From: Vesta saturnalis
Lineage: Eukaryota > Arthropoda > Insecta > Coleoptera > Lampyridae
Direction of reading: 5' to 3'
Assembly: GCA_036346205.1 (NCBI GenBank)
Contig: JARFJB010001273.1
Coordinates: forward strand, 646,501 to 710,500
Length of the DNA: 64,000 nucleotides
Under the pieces are notes generated by a model, which saw only the letters and a list, made by a program, of their open reading frames with translations, was not told the DNA's origin and ran no database searches. The stretch's first letter is position 1, and each line of letters starts with the position of its first letter. Positions 1 to 11,129 of this stretch are shown piece after piece. A program made the position numbers and the translations under genes.

Positions 1-663
1 CTAGTGATACATTAAGTAAGTATAATAGCGGATACAGCTACATTGCTAACGATTATTGATGTTTTTTGCATGAGATTTTTTGAATGAGACAGCCTCGCAA
101 GGTATTTTTAAGAAAAGCTATCACATCTCACGAGATCAAACGAGATTTTGAGATACAATCGCCTCATCATCTGCACCTTGAACGATTATATTGTAACCTA
201 TAAAGCAAGCTAATAACCCTAATAGTTTATTAGACATTATTACATGGACACGAGGTTAGCTCTAAATTAAATGATTTCAACGCCGCTCTGGGAATGCTGT
301 ACACTTAAAACCTTTAAGTCTGCTAGTCGAAGTTGTACCGTATTCACTTTCTTCAATTTTATCTGCACTCTGTTTCGAGGCTGTAGTACGTTTTTCTAAT
401 ACATAAACAGAATCTTCAATACTGTGATACGTGTAGCAGCAAAACACATTAGCTAGTTAGTTTCACCTCTATATTACTTTACATGCAAGCCTGATCTTAT
501 CATAAATAAATACATCTGTCAAAAAAGCTAATTAAACATAACTCCACGGCCAGGTATAGCAACGCTTCAATTATAGCTCTTAGTCAACACAATAGGGCCT
601 ACAACTACATACAATCGACTAGCACTGCTTCAGCACGAGGATCAAACGAAAAAACACGCACCC

Positions 664-843
664 ACGTAAGCACACACGATCGCACGTACGCAAGCTCGCA
701 CGTACGATCGCACGTACGCATGCACGTGCGAGCGCTCGTACGTACGCACGAACGCTCACGAACGTACGCACGCTCGCACGTACGCACGCTCACACGTACG
801 CGCGTTCGCACGACCACGTACGCTCGCACGCACGCACGTATGT

Positions 844-881
<38 letters not shown>
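664..881. repeat. Simple-sequence tract of the left palindrome arm, (CA)n plus TACG/TGCG-rich DNA
   Basis: A (CA)n run at about 845-881 lies beside about 180 bp built from alternating TACG, TGCG and CTCG words. The same tract appears in reverse complement at about 2683-2900. Open frames through it translate as VCVCVC and RT-rich low-complexity peptides and should not be taken as genes. Confidence 0.85.
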
Positions 882-884
<3 letters not shown>

Positions 885-1057
885 AGAGCGCGAAAACACG
901 CTAAAGCGAAAAACTTGTAAACTTGCAAACATGAATCAAGACGATGGAGCACCGCTAGGAAAAAAAACAGGTTTATTAACAAAACCGAAGGAAAGCTTAA
1001 CGTTTTGAAAATATATTATTATTATTATTATTATAAACAACAATACATCATTATTAT

Positions 1058-1336
1058 TTAATAACATGCTTTGTCGGTTTTCTTCTTCTTGAACCGTGAG
1101 TCGTCCATCATCATCATCATGATTTTGAGATTTGCCCTTTCCCCTACCTCATAGCTCTTCTTTCTCTTCTGTGAACCATCATCTTGGATGTGAGATACAC
1201 CCAGCTCAACCACGTCATCGCTTTCATCATTATCTTGAACGGTTATGTTGTAATAGTTTATTAACAAGTCAGTAAAATCTCTAATGTCAGCTGATGTTGG
1301 CTCATAAACAGGAGAATACATTATAGTAATGCTCAC
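1058..1336 (-). CDS. Small acidic/basic open frame, left-arm copy
   Basis: A 92-codon open frame starting MSITIMYSPVYEP, followed by an acidic stretch (DNDESDDVVELG) and a Lys-rich end (KKKKTDKACY). It is the left-arm counterpart of the frame at 2219-2503. Near residues 67-77 this copy differs by two compensating small indels, which change the acidic histidine/aspartate run of the other copy into a methionine run. I do not recognise the protein. It could be the first exon of a gene carried by the palindrome or a chance frame. The out-of-frame difference between arms weakens the case for coding in this copy. Confidence 0.3.
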   Translation of the reverse strand: MSITIMYSPVYEPTSADIRDFTDLLINYYNITVQDNDESDDVVELGVSHIQDDGSQKRKKSYEVGERANLKIMMMMMDDSRFKKKKTDKACY

Positions 1337-1383
1337 TCGATGACAGTTACACTTTAAGAGCGAAACACACGAGAAACGAGAAC

Positions 1384-2180
1384 GCAGCTAGCCTTTGGTC
1401 TTGTAAGCGTAGCTCGTCAATGTTCAGGTAGAATCGGACATCTTCGGGGATGTCTGAGTATTAACCTAACCACACTCTAACATAGCCCTAGGGCATGTTT
1501 ATAAATCTAAACGCCTCTTTTATGGTCGAGATATTTTCTCCTAAGACGCCAGAACGCAGCTAGCCTTTGGTCCTATGCGCAATGTGCTCGTCAATGTTCG
1601 GGTAGAATCGGACATCTTCGGGGATGTCTGAGTATTGACCTAACAACACTCTAACATAGACTGGGACTCCTAAGACGGCGTCTTGGAGAAAATCCTCGAC
1701 CATAAAAGAGGCGTTTAGATTTAAACATATCCCAGGGTCTATGTTAGAGGTGTTAGGTCAATACTCAGACATCCCCGAAGATTCCGATTCTGACATTGAG
1801 ACATGCTACGCAAGACCAAAGGCTACTGTCTGTCTTAGGAGAAAACAGCTCGATCATAAAAGAGGCGTTTAGATTTATAAACATGCCCCAGGGCTATGTT
1901 AGAGTGTGGTTAGGTCAATACCTCAGACATCCCCGAAGATGTCCGATTCTACCGAACATTGACGAGCACTTGCGCATAGGACCAAAGGCTAGCTGCGTTC
2001 TGGCGTCTTAGGAGAAAATATCTCGACCATAAAGAGGCGTTTAGATTTTATAAACATGCCCCAGGACTATGTTAGAGTGTGGTTAGGTTAATACTTCAGA
2101 CATCCCCGAAGATGTCCGATTCTACCGAACATTGACGAGCACGCTTACGCACAAGACCAAAGGCTAGCTGCGTTCTCGTT
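1384..2180. repeat. 172-bp tandem repeats that reverse orientation at the palindrome core
   Basis: Units of about 172 bp contain GCAGCTAGCCTTTGG, a GATGTCCGATTCTACC-type segment and CATAAAAGAGGCGTTTAGA. On the left they run in one orientation (1384-1555, then a truncated unit 1556-1672). On the right they run in the opposite orientation (about 1680-1830, 1831-2006, 2007-2180). The switch point lies in CTCCTAAGACGGCGTCTTGG at about 1668-1687, itself a short palindrome. Unequal unit number between arms suggests unequal exchange or replication slippage. Confidence 0.85.
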
Positions 2181-2218
2181 TCTCGTGTGTTTCGCTCTTT
2201 AAAGTGTAACTGTCATCA

Positions 2219-2503
2219 GTGAGCATTACTATAATGTATTCTCCTGTTTATGAGCCAACATCAGCTGACATTAGAGATTTTACTGACTTGTTAATAAACT
2301 ATTACAACATAACCGTTCAAGATAATGATGAAAGCGATGACGTGGTTGAGCTGGGTGTATCTCACATCCAAGATGATGGTTCACAGAAGAGAAAGAAGAG
2401 CTATGAGGTAGGGGAGAAGGGCAAATCTCAAAATCATGATGATGATGATGAGGACGACTCACGGTTCAAGAAGAAGAAGAAAACCGATAAAGCATGTTAT
2501 TAA
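2219..2503 (+). CDS. Small acidic/basic open frame, right-arm copy
   Basis: A 94-codon frame with a mixed N-terminus (MYSPVYEPTSADIRDFTDLL), a central acidic segment, a short KRKK motif, a HDDDDEDDS run and a terminal KKKKK cluster that resembles a nuclear localisation signal. It begins just outside the 172-bp core repeats and ends shortly before an (ATA)n run. It is the longer and more regular version of the frame at 1058-1336. No domain is recognised. I infer a possible short exon of a palindrome-borne gene and make no functional claim. Confidence 0.35.
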   Translation: MSITIMYSPVYEPTSADIRDFTDLLINYYNITVQDNDESDDVVELGVSHIQDDGSQKRKKSYEVGEKGKSQNHDDDDEDDSRFKKKKKTDKACY

Positions 2504-2680
2504 ATAATAATGATGTATTGTTGTTTATAATAATAATAATAATAATAATATATTTTTCAAAACGTTAAGCTTTCCTTCGGTTTTGTTAATAAACCTGTTT
2601 TTTTTCCTAGCGGTGCTCCATCGTCTTGATTCATGTTTGCAAGTTTACAAGTTTTTCGCTTTAGCGTGTTTTCGCGCTCT

Positions 2681-2682
<2 letters not shown>

Positions 2683-2725
<43 letters not shown>

Positions 2726-2900
2726 ACATACGCGTGCGTGCGAGCGTACGTACGTCGTGCGAACGCGCGTACGTGTGAGCGTGCGTACGTGCGAGCGTGC
2801 GTACGTTCGTGAGAGCGTGCGCGCGTACGAGCGCTCGCACGTGCATGCGTACGTGCGATCGTACGTGCGAGCTTGCGTGTGCGAACGTGTGCTTACGTGG
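2683..2900. repeat. Simple-sequence tract of the right palindrome arm, (GT)n plus TACG/TGCG-rich DNA
   Basis: The (GT)n run at about 2684-2723 is followed by alternating GTGCG and GTACG words. This is the reverse complement of 664-881, but with different repeat counts. Confidence 0.85.
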
Positions 2901-3563
2901 GTGCGTGTTTTTTCGTTTGATCCTCGTGCTGAAGCAGTGCTAGTCGATTGTATGTAGTTGTAGGCCCTATTGTGTTGACTAAGAGCTATAATTGGAAGCG
3001 TTGCTTGCTATACCCTGGCCGTGGAGTTATGTTTAATTAGCTTTTTTGACAGATGTATTTATTTATGATAAGATCAGGCTTGCATGTAAAGTAATATAGA
3101 GGTGAAACTAACTAACTAATGTGTTTTGCTGCTACACGTATCACAGTATTGAAGATTCTGTTTATGTATTAGAAAACGTACTACAGCCTCGAAACAGAGT
3201 GCAGATAAAATTGAAGAAAGTGAATACGGTACAACTTCGACTAGCAGACTTAAAGGTTTTAAGTGTACAGCATTCCCAGAGCGGCGTTGAAACATTTAAT
3301 TTAGAGCTAACCTCGTGTCCATGTAATAATGTCTAATAAACTATTAGGGTTATTAGCTTGCTTTATAGGTTACAATATAATCGTTCAAGGTGCAGATGAT
3401 GAGGCGATTGTATCTCAAAATCTCGTTTGATCTCGTGAGATGTGATAGCTTTTCTTAAAAATACCTTGCGAGGCTGTCTCATTCAAAAATCTCATGCAAA
3501 AACATCAATAATCGTTAGCAATGTAGCTGTATCCGCTATTATACTTACTTAATGTATCACTAG

Positions 3564-4630
3564 TATAGCTTTTTGATATCGAGAAGAAGCAAGATTTCGA
3601 ACGGTTGTAGGAACGAAATCAATTAAATTTAAGAATAATCCCATCTCTATGTAATAATAGACGTCGTATAAAGTTACATATTTTAAGTATTTAATATGTA
3701 ATCACTGTATAATGAGTTTTATTATTATGATGCAACATTAGTGTATTAGACGTTTTAAAATATTTGTGTTTTTGAATGTAAATTTTTGTAAGTACAACAT
3801 AATTATTAAATACGAATTCAGGTTTTTCTGTATTACTTTCTAAATAGTTAATGTCCGATATGTAATGGGCTGTTTATAGCCATTCACAAAGCATGTTTTA
3901 GTGAGTACGTAGTATAAAAATTCAGTTTAGCATATTGAAGAAAAACTTCTAAAGGTGAGCGTATTATTTTAATCTATGTTTTTTACCTGATATTGTTAAC
4001 AAAATCCTATAAAGATTTTTAAAATGTATTATCATGCTTATAGGATAACGACATAAGATCAACTCTACAAAATAGTAGGTACGCACGGTTTTTAAACTTA
4101 TAGTTATTGTTAATTCATGTATAATAATAAACCATTAAAACCTTTTGCCTTTTATTTCCGTTATATCAACCTGATATTCTTAAAACATGTTAATTTTAAT
4201 TTAACTCTATGTTATATATAAGTAATTATTACTTTTAACGGGTTTTACAGCTGTTAATGAACACGTTACAATGAAATAGTTTTGTGTGTATGTAATTAAA
4301 CATGCAAATAAATCAGATATGATGTTCCTAATGTATAGGTGGTTGCTGTTTAGAGGATCTGCCTATACATAAAGCATCATTCCATTAGGGTAGAAATTAT
4401 TTATTATTTCACGTCATATTGAATTACACTTTAATGCATTCAGTTTGAACTGTAATCTATTTTCCGCTAACTGTAAGACATAATTTCGGTTGATTGATTG
4501 AGTTTTATCTGATGATCGAACGTGATTTGTTTGAGATTGACTAATTAATTGATTCGTTTGTGAGTGTGTGAGAAAGAGAGAGGGGAGCAGGAAACAGCAT
4601 AGAGCTGGAGAGAGGTGTGCATCATCAGCT
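3564..4630. other. AT-rich DNA with no recognised feature
   Basis: Outside the palindrome the sequence becomes AT-rich, with many short poly-A and poly-T runs and stops in all frames. I see no coding signal, terminal repeat or RNA gene. Confidence 0.6.
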
Positions 4631-4639
4631 TCTGTTATA

Positions 4640-5740
4640 GAAAATGTTCATTAGTCTTTACGCCGCTAGATGGCACTTAAATCAATTTTAACTCAAAGGG
4701 GCCAGGGCGCAGACCCTGATACAAGTCCTGCCTTACAAGAACCCCTTATTAGAATACAATTTTGTATGACAGGGCGAAGGCCTACAGCTGTAAGAATAAG
4801 TTAGAACCTACATATAATTGCACCAAGGGGCCACGATAGGGGCTAAGCTCTACACTTGTCTTATAAGGTTAGGGTTCCCATACCACTTCCAGCCAGTGGG
4901 CGAAGGCCGAGAACAAGTTGAGAAGCCCTACACGTGTCGCACAAGAACCTCCTTATTAGAATTACAACATTTGGCCATTTTAAAGCAATAGCACGATAAT
5001 TTTAATAATAATATCTTATTAATTATGCAATTTCCACATTGTATGCGTGTGCATTTGCCTAACCTCCAGGGGCACTGTTCTTAATATAACCAGAAGGTCC
5101 TTAACACCACCAAATAACCCTAAGAATAACCCTAGACCAGCCCCACCCTAAGCTCCAACCCTAAATACAGTTCTAAGCCAAGACCAGCTCCCACCCCTGT
5201 CCTCGCGTTAGCAAAAGTCCTAGCTGTCAAAAGGTCCTTAATACAACCATAAGGTTTAACCCCAAAAGAAATAATAAAAATAAGGGTAATACGGTCCTTC
5301 ATGTAAGCGAGTAAAAATAATTAGGGTTGAAAACACGGTCTCACACGTGGATGTGCAAAAATAGGGGTGAAAATAGATGTCCTATACGTAAGCGAGTAAA
5401 AATAATTAGGGTTGAAAACACGGTATCACGCGTGGATGTGTAAAAATAAGGGTGGAAAATCCTGTCTCACTCGTACGCGTATAAAAATAATTAGGGATAA
5501 AATTTCCAGCAGGGGTTGAAAATACGGTCTCACACGAGGATGTGCAGAAATTAGGGTTGAAAATGCGGTCTCACACGAGGTATATAAAAAATAAGGGTTG
5601 AAAATGCGGTCTCACACGTAAGCGTGTAAAAATAAGGGTGGAAAATCCGGTCCCCCACGTGGATGTGTAAAAAAGCGAAGGGGGGCGGGGCTTGTGACGT
5701 AAAAAAAAGGAGTGGGGCAAGTGTCGGGGTACTACTATGA
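4640..5740. repeat. Dispersed repeat family containing a minisatellite
   Basis: A less AT-rich block. The motif CCTTATTAGAATACAATTTTG occurs near 4742, and a close variant near 4950. A third copy lies at about 57510. Both loci continue with C-rich DNA (CCAGCCCCACCC-like here, CCAACTCCGGGG-like at 57546) and end near GGTACTAC (5728-5736 here, about 57672-57684 there). I infer two copies of one repeat family of unknown class. The copy near 57.4 kb sits inside a mariner, so this family has been mobile or duplicated. Confidence 0.6.
5275..5690. repeat. Minisatellite, about 40-60 bp unit
   Basis: At least seven imperfect units of the form AATAAGGGTTGAAAA, then a CGGTCTCACACGT-like segment, then GTAAGCGTGTAAAA. 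Alternating units carry GTGGATGTG instead of GTAAGCG. TTAGGGTT occurs inside units but never as an uninterrupted telomere-like array. Confidence 0.8.
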
Positions 5741-5759
5741 AGATTTGTCGTACGTGCAG

Positions 5760-8700
5760 GTATGACGATAGTGACGTGTTCTAGACATTTTACCAAGACA
5801 ATACTAATGTGTAAACATTCGAAAGTAAAATTGCGTGCTAGAGAATACTGACGGGCGAGTTTACATTCCGAGTAATTACCACTGTAAGCTAAGATATAAC
5901 CTGTTGCAGGTCTAGTAATTACTTTGTTGTCACTTGTCAAATATTGACTAAAACCTAGTTTTAACCAATTTACCGCAGCACTCCATCAGTCTTAAATTAC
6001 CCCACATTATTTCACAAACAAAAAATGTAAAAGTTTAATAAACAGCTTTGTTTGCGAAAACTTCTCGTTTTTCTATAAAGGTATGGAATAATCCAAAACA
6101 TTCACGTTTAAAAGTATTTGAACGGTAGGTGAAGTTTGATGTTATACAAAGTCAGAAAATACATTTTGTTGATAAAGAAAGGTTGAATACATTGTTTACA
6201 TGACCTGATCGATTACTTTCCGATGTTAATATAAAACTTAAATCTGCAAAATAAGGGTTGATCAGAAAGTTAATTTCATAAACGCTCGCTTATGAAAGAC
6301 TATAAACATAAGCAATTTTAATGTGATTGCTTGATGTTTATTTTGGTTTATTACATTAAAGTAGACAGATAGTGAAGAACGTACAGAAGCCATTAAGGGA
6401 AAGATTTTAAATAAATGTATTACTGTAACATTATTTACAGTTCGGTTCAAGTTTCCGTTTACCTTTACGAAAAGCACAAGCGAACATATTCAAGTAAATA
6501 TATAACCTCAGTATTGATTTTTAATCTTTAACAAAAAATAATAATGAGCGTGATTGAAATGTGTTCAATTCTGTGCACGATAATCATTAATGTTAATCAG
6601 TAGTAAATTTTTTTTATAATACAAAAAGTAACATTTTTGTTTTAGCTGAAAATTGTCATTTAGTGTACTTCCATTTCTAATTAAGCCCGTCTAACCAAAA
6701 AGAGAAGAAATTAAGGAGCGTTAGTCACAAAAGCTCTAGAGAATATACTACCCGTTATGTTTATCTAGAAATTTAAAAACCTTTCTTCTTTTTACTTTAT
6801 AGTGGAATGAATAAAGTTGTACACAAAATGTGTTTTAAAGTTAATTTGTTTGATATAACATGTAAGAGATAAAGCTTTGTCGTAAAACACTACAAAGGCA
6901 CGGAACTTATAACTTTGCCACATTAGGATACTATCTTGTCTAAACTTGAATTTGGATGAGAAAATGTGCACTTTTAACGCATAAACCCGAATTATTATTC
7001 ATTAAGTTTAATACATTTTCTATGTTTATGTAGGAAGAATATGCACTAATGCGTTTAGGGAATCTAAAAGGAATGATGAGGTATGGCGGGACTACATTTT
7101 GTACACAGCAAAGTTTTAATGGTGTTTAATTGTTTAGAAATAGAACTAATTCAGTTGTCTATAAAAGAAAGGGTTACACAGTATGTAAGTAAACAACGTT
7201 AACTAGTTTTAGACTAATCACATTTTATTTAAACTTAATGAACATGTCCAGAACATCCACTAAATACGTAAGTGTATCACCCGATTGCAAGTGACGCCTG
7301 CGATCAATTTATTAACGGAAAAACGTACTTTATTAATATTTATAATTACATGGACTTCTCACATCTTAAGGCTTAATATAGATATCGATGTTTCTGTTTA
7401 AGGGGTTAAAAATAACTCGTACGCACCTTTACGTCTTCCAAATAGATGCTACTGGCAATCAATACTCCTAAAATTAAAGTTATTTCTAACGAAAGAGAAC
7501 ATGGATGGCAAGTTAAATTTTTAATAATTTCTGCAATTAATATTTGACTAGGTATATACTAAATAAAACGACTTATACAATTAAGATAACCCTATCCCTA
7601 ATTATACACGACGGGTTTCAAGTAAATTGCTGCAACTAACAAACACAATCAGTTCGCGGCACACTATACGTCTCACTTTTATAACCTCGGTATACAATTA
7701 GTAGAGGGGTATCCAGAAATTTCAGTTGCTCTTATTTCAGCCAAATTTGGTTTTTATAGGATATAAAATAATTATTAGTATTTAACCGATATAAACATGT
7801 AATAGTTGTTTTGCATTGCGGACGGAGATGGTGTAGCATAACAAATTAAACAGTGTGGTGTTGTCGTTGTTATATTACAAAGGTAAATTGCACCACGGTC
7901 TAGCTCAGTGAGGTACAAACTTTTAAATCTTACTGTAATTGAGAACTCATTCATCAGGTGTGAAGCAGGCAGTGATTTTTCCATGGCTGTAATTAGTATT
8001 AGCATTCGTTTTATTGGGCACCATTCATTTTCTAGGCTTAATAATTAAAATACAAAAAAAATTGAGAAATGTTGTATCTCAAAGCATAATGGGTAATCTG
8101 AATAAGTACTAAATAACTGTGTTTATATGTATATTTAATAAAGTAAAATGTCTGATTACTATCAGCATAAAATAACTAAAACAATACTTCTCGTATGGTC
8201 TTACAATCTTAAAATGACTAAATTAAACACCGTACATAAGCTTACAATCTATGTTTACTTAAAATTTAAAATGCAATCTATACAACATGTATTCAATAAT
8301 GTAATGTGTATTGACCTATGTCAACAAATTAGAGTTGTGGTAGGTTATGATCTGAAAGGTTTTTATCTTAGGAGCAGGACTCAGCTGTTCCTTTTTTTAA
8401 CCGTATCAAAATAACACTAACTGATTTGTTACTTAGTTAAACTGAACTTAATAAGTACTTACTTGTACAAAATAAATATTCTTTTTGATCTTATCTTAAA
8501 CGAACTGCTGATTGAGAACTTTCATTTCCAATTCCAAGACAAATACACTATAATGTAAAGGTAATTTCCATTTGTATTTAACGTACAAATAAACGAAAAC
8601 ATAAACGTATGGAAAGGCACTATAACTTTCATCTGTCTTCAACATAAAAATATACGAACGGTGGCATACGGTAACATTAGATAATTGGCACAAAATGTTG

Positions 8701-8950
8701 ACCATACAATAATGGAAAGGTATAAACAACTAACGCTGATTTGAACGACGAAAGCTGTTGATATAACGACGAACGCAGGATATGTATAACAGCATATATG
8801 ATTTATGCAAAACAAACGTATCTCCATTTATGTTCATAAAGATGACAGTGCATTTTCATCGCTATTTTTAACCAAGTGAAGTTCGTGACGTCATACCACG
8901 CTTCTACGATACATAAATTTACCAAAATAAAAGCTTTTTCTTAAGATAAG
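5760..8950. other. AT-rich DNA with no recognised feature
   Basis: About 3.2 kb of AT-rich sequence. Open frames are short (under about 130 codons), biased by low complexity, and match no family I know. No terminal inverted repeats or tRNA-like folds were noticed. Confidence 0.55.
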
Positions 8951-8954
8951 CGGT

Positions 8955-9023
8955 TTCCTTGTTCCTACTTTGTTCCTACCTTCGTTCCTACCTTTGTCCA
9001 ACCTTTGTTCCTACCTTCGTTCC
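8955..9023. repeat. Minisatellite of TTTGTTCCTACC units
   Basis: Five to six tandem copies of a 12-bp unit, TTTGTTCCTACC or TTCGTTCCTACC. One copy is altered to TTTGTCCAACC. Confidence 0.85.
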
Positions 9024-9744
9024 ATTTAAATATAATATATAGAAAATGTAATTAAACTCCTTTACATAACCTATAAAAGGGAAGCAAAACTTAAAAAGGA
9101 TAACATCTGAACTGCACGGCATAATAAACGGAAATACATAAGCGTGTTCAATTCACGTTACGCATTGAACTAAAATTGGATGTCTAAAATATACACAGGA
9201 ACGTTCGTAATTATATAGACTGAAGACAAAATATTGAGATGTAAAAAACTTAATTATTGAACGAAACAAGAAATGCTTAGAGATACTAATGTAATGTAAA
9301 TATGCTTATCAATAATAATGCAAATTTCGAAAGTTAAATTAAGGTAACGACAGACAAGAACTGGTACCTTACAATAAAAAATTCACTACTTGTGCACAAA
9401 AAATAAAAACGGTTAATACAAACAACCATGTTAATTTAGATGTAACAACATTTCTCAAGTTTTAATTATTTATTTGATTTGGATTAAATTTTACCTTTTT
9501 AACCATAACGTTGTACATAATTTACATTCAACTACTTTTGGTTGCCTATACACCTTTACACAATAAATTCTAACTTTACAAAGCTATTGTTAAAATTTCT
9601 AATCTCTTGCTTTTGTTTAACACACATTCAGCTAGTTGATAGGTAACACCATTTTCTTTTTATAACAGTTTTGCACTTTGTTAACATGGCACGTTTGGTT
9701 GCTGAAGCATTTTTTAAATAATTTTCTAAATTAATTTCGCTGCC
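9024..9744. other. AT-rich DNA with no recognised feature
   Basis: No coding signal, repeat or RNA gene noticed before the long microsatellite begins. Confidence 0.55.
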
Positions 9745-10491
9745 CGTACCGGTGTCCGTGTCCGTCTCAGTGTCTGTGCCTGAACCTGTGTCTCTGTGTG
9801 TGTCTGTGTCTGTGTTTGTGTCTGTGTTTGTGTCTGTGTTTGTGTCTGTGTCTGTGTCTGTGCCTGTGCCTGTGCCTGTGTCTGTGTCTGTGTCTGTGCC
9901 TGTGTGTGTCTGTGTCTGTGCCTGTGCCTGTGTCTGTGTCTGTGTCTGTGTCTGTGTCTGTGTTTGTCTGTGTCTGTGTCTGTGTCCGTGTCCGTGTCCG
10001 TGTCCGTGTCCGTGTCCGTGTCCGTGTCCGTGTCGTGTCCTGTCGTGCCGTGTCCGTGTCCGTGTCCGTGTCCGTGTCGTGTCCGTGTCCGTGTCTGTCC
10101 GTGTCCGTGTCGTGTCCGTGTCCGTGTCCGTGTCCGTGTCCGTGTCCGTGTCCGTGTCCGTGTCCGTGTCCTGTGTCCGTGTCCGTGTCCGTGTCGTGTC
10201 CGTGTCCGTGTCCGTGTCCGTGTCCGTGTCCGTGTCCGTGTCCGTGTCCGTGTCCGTGTCCGTGTCCGTGTCCGTGTCCGTGTCCGTGTCCGTGTCCGTG
10301 TCCGTGTCCGTGTCCGTGTCCGTGTCCTTGTCCGTGTCCGTGTCCGTGTCCGTGTCCGTGTCCGTGTCCGTGTCCGTGCGTGCCGTGTCCGTGTCCGTGT
10401 CCGTGTCGTGTCCGTGTCCGTGTCCGTGCCGTGCCGTGTCGTGCCTGTGTCCGTGCCGTGCCGTGCCTGTGCCGTGCCGTGCCTGTGCCTG

Positions 10492-10550
<59 letters not shown>

Positions 10551-11053
10551 TGTGCCTGTGCTGTGCTGTGCCGTGCACGTGACACGGACCGGACCGGACC
10601 GGACACGGACACGGACACGGCACACGGACACGGACACGACACGGACACGGACACGGACACGGACACGGACACGACACGGACACGACACGGACACGGACAC
10701 GGACACGGACACGGACACAGACACAGACACAGACACGACACGAACACAGACACGACACAGACACGACACACACAGACAGACACAGACACAGACACACAGA
10801 CACACAGACACACAGACACACAGACACACAGACACACAGACACACAGACACAAGACACACAGACACACAGACACACAGACACACAGACACACAGACACAC
10901 AGACACACAGACACAGACACACAGAACACAGACACACAGACACACAGACACACAGACACACAGACACACAGACACACAGACATACAAACACACAGTCATA
11001 CAGGCTCACAGACACACGGTTACAGACACACACTCACACACACACACACACAC

Positions 11054-11099
<46 letters not shown>

Positions 11100-11110
11100 C
11101 ACATGCACAC
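9745..11110. repeat. Mirrored compound hexanucleotide microsatellite (1.37 kb)
   Basis: Left half: TGTCTG/TGTTTG/TGCCTG units (9745-9974), then (TGTCCG)n (9975-10440), then (TGCCTG)n and TGCCG (10440-10578). Near 10575-10582 the strand composition flips. Right half: (ACACGG)n (10582-10720), (ACACAG)n (to about 10770), the 8-mer (ACACAGAC)n (to about 10990), then (AC)n to 11110. From the centre outward both halves go from CCGTGT-type to CTGTGT-type units, so the array is an imperfect inverted repeat. Six-base units with no stop keep several frames open for 275-466 codons on both strands. The predicted dipeptide proteins (SV, RV, CP, TD) are artefacts. Confidence 0.95.
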
Positions 11111-11129
11111 GCAGATACCTTTACGCGCA

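Larger units (their letters stand above)
1..3563. repeat. Giant near-perfect palindrome (long inverted repeat)
   Basis: Bases 1-1370 read as the reverse complement of about 2190-3563. The first bases CTAGTGATACATTAAG return as their complement at 3548-3563. The arms match almost base for base, and most differences are one-base changes in homopolymer or repeat length (for example runs of 6 versus 5 T near 61 and 3500). A few substitutions occur, such as one near 455/3113. The core (1384-2180) is made of 172-bp repeats that reverse direction near 1675, with about two units on the left and three on the right. Long arms around tandem subrepeats resemble foldback-type elements. The palindrome begins at base 1 of the window, so its left border and left flank cannot be seen. 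A fold-back read or contig-end artefact is a real alternative. Confidence 0.9.

Noticed and set aside
605..982. 125-codon frame in the left palindrome arm (and its mate at 2583-2957)
   Set aside because: Most of it is VCVCVC and RT-rich sequence from (CA)n and TACG tracts. The two arm copies differ in repeat length and frame.
3121..3336. 71-codon frame in the right palindrome arm
   Set aside because: The left-arm equivalent is frameshifted by an A-run length difference, and no family resemblance is seen.
5275..5690. TTAGGGTT words suggesting an interstitial telomere
   Set aside because: The words are embedded in a 40-60 bp minisatellite unit and never form a head-to-tail hexamer or pentamer array.
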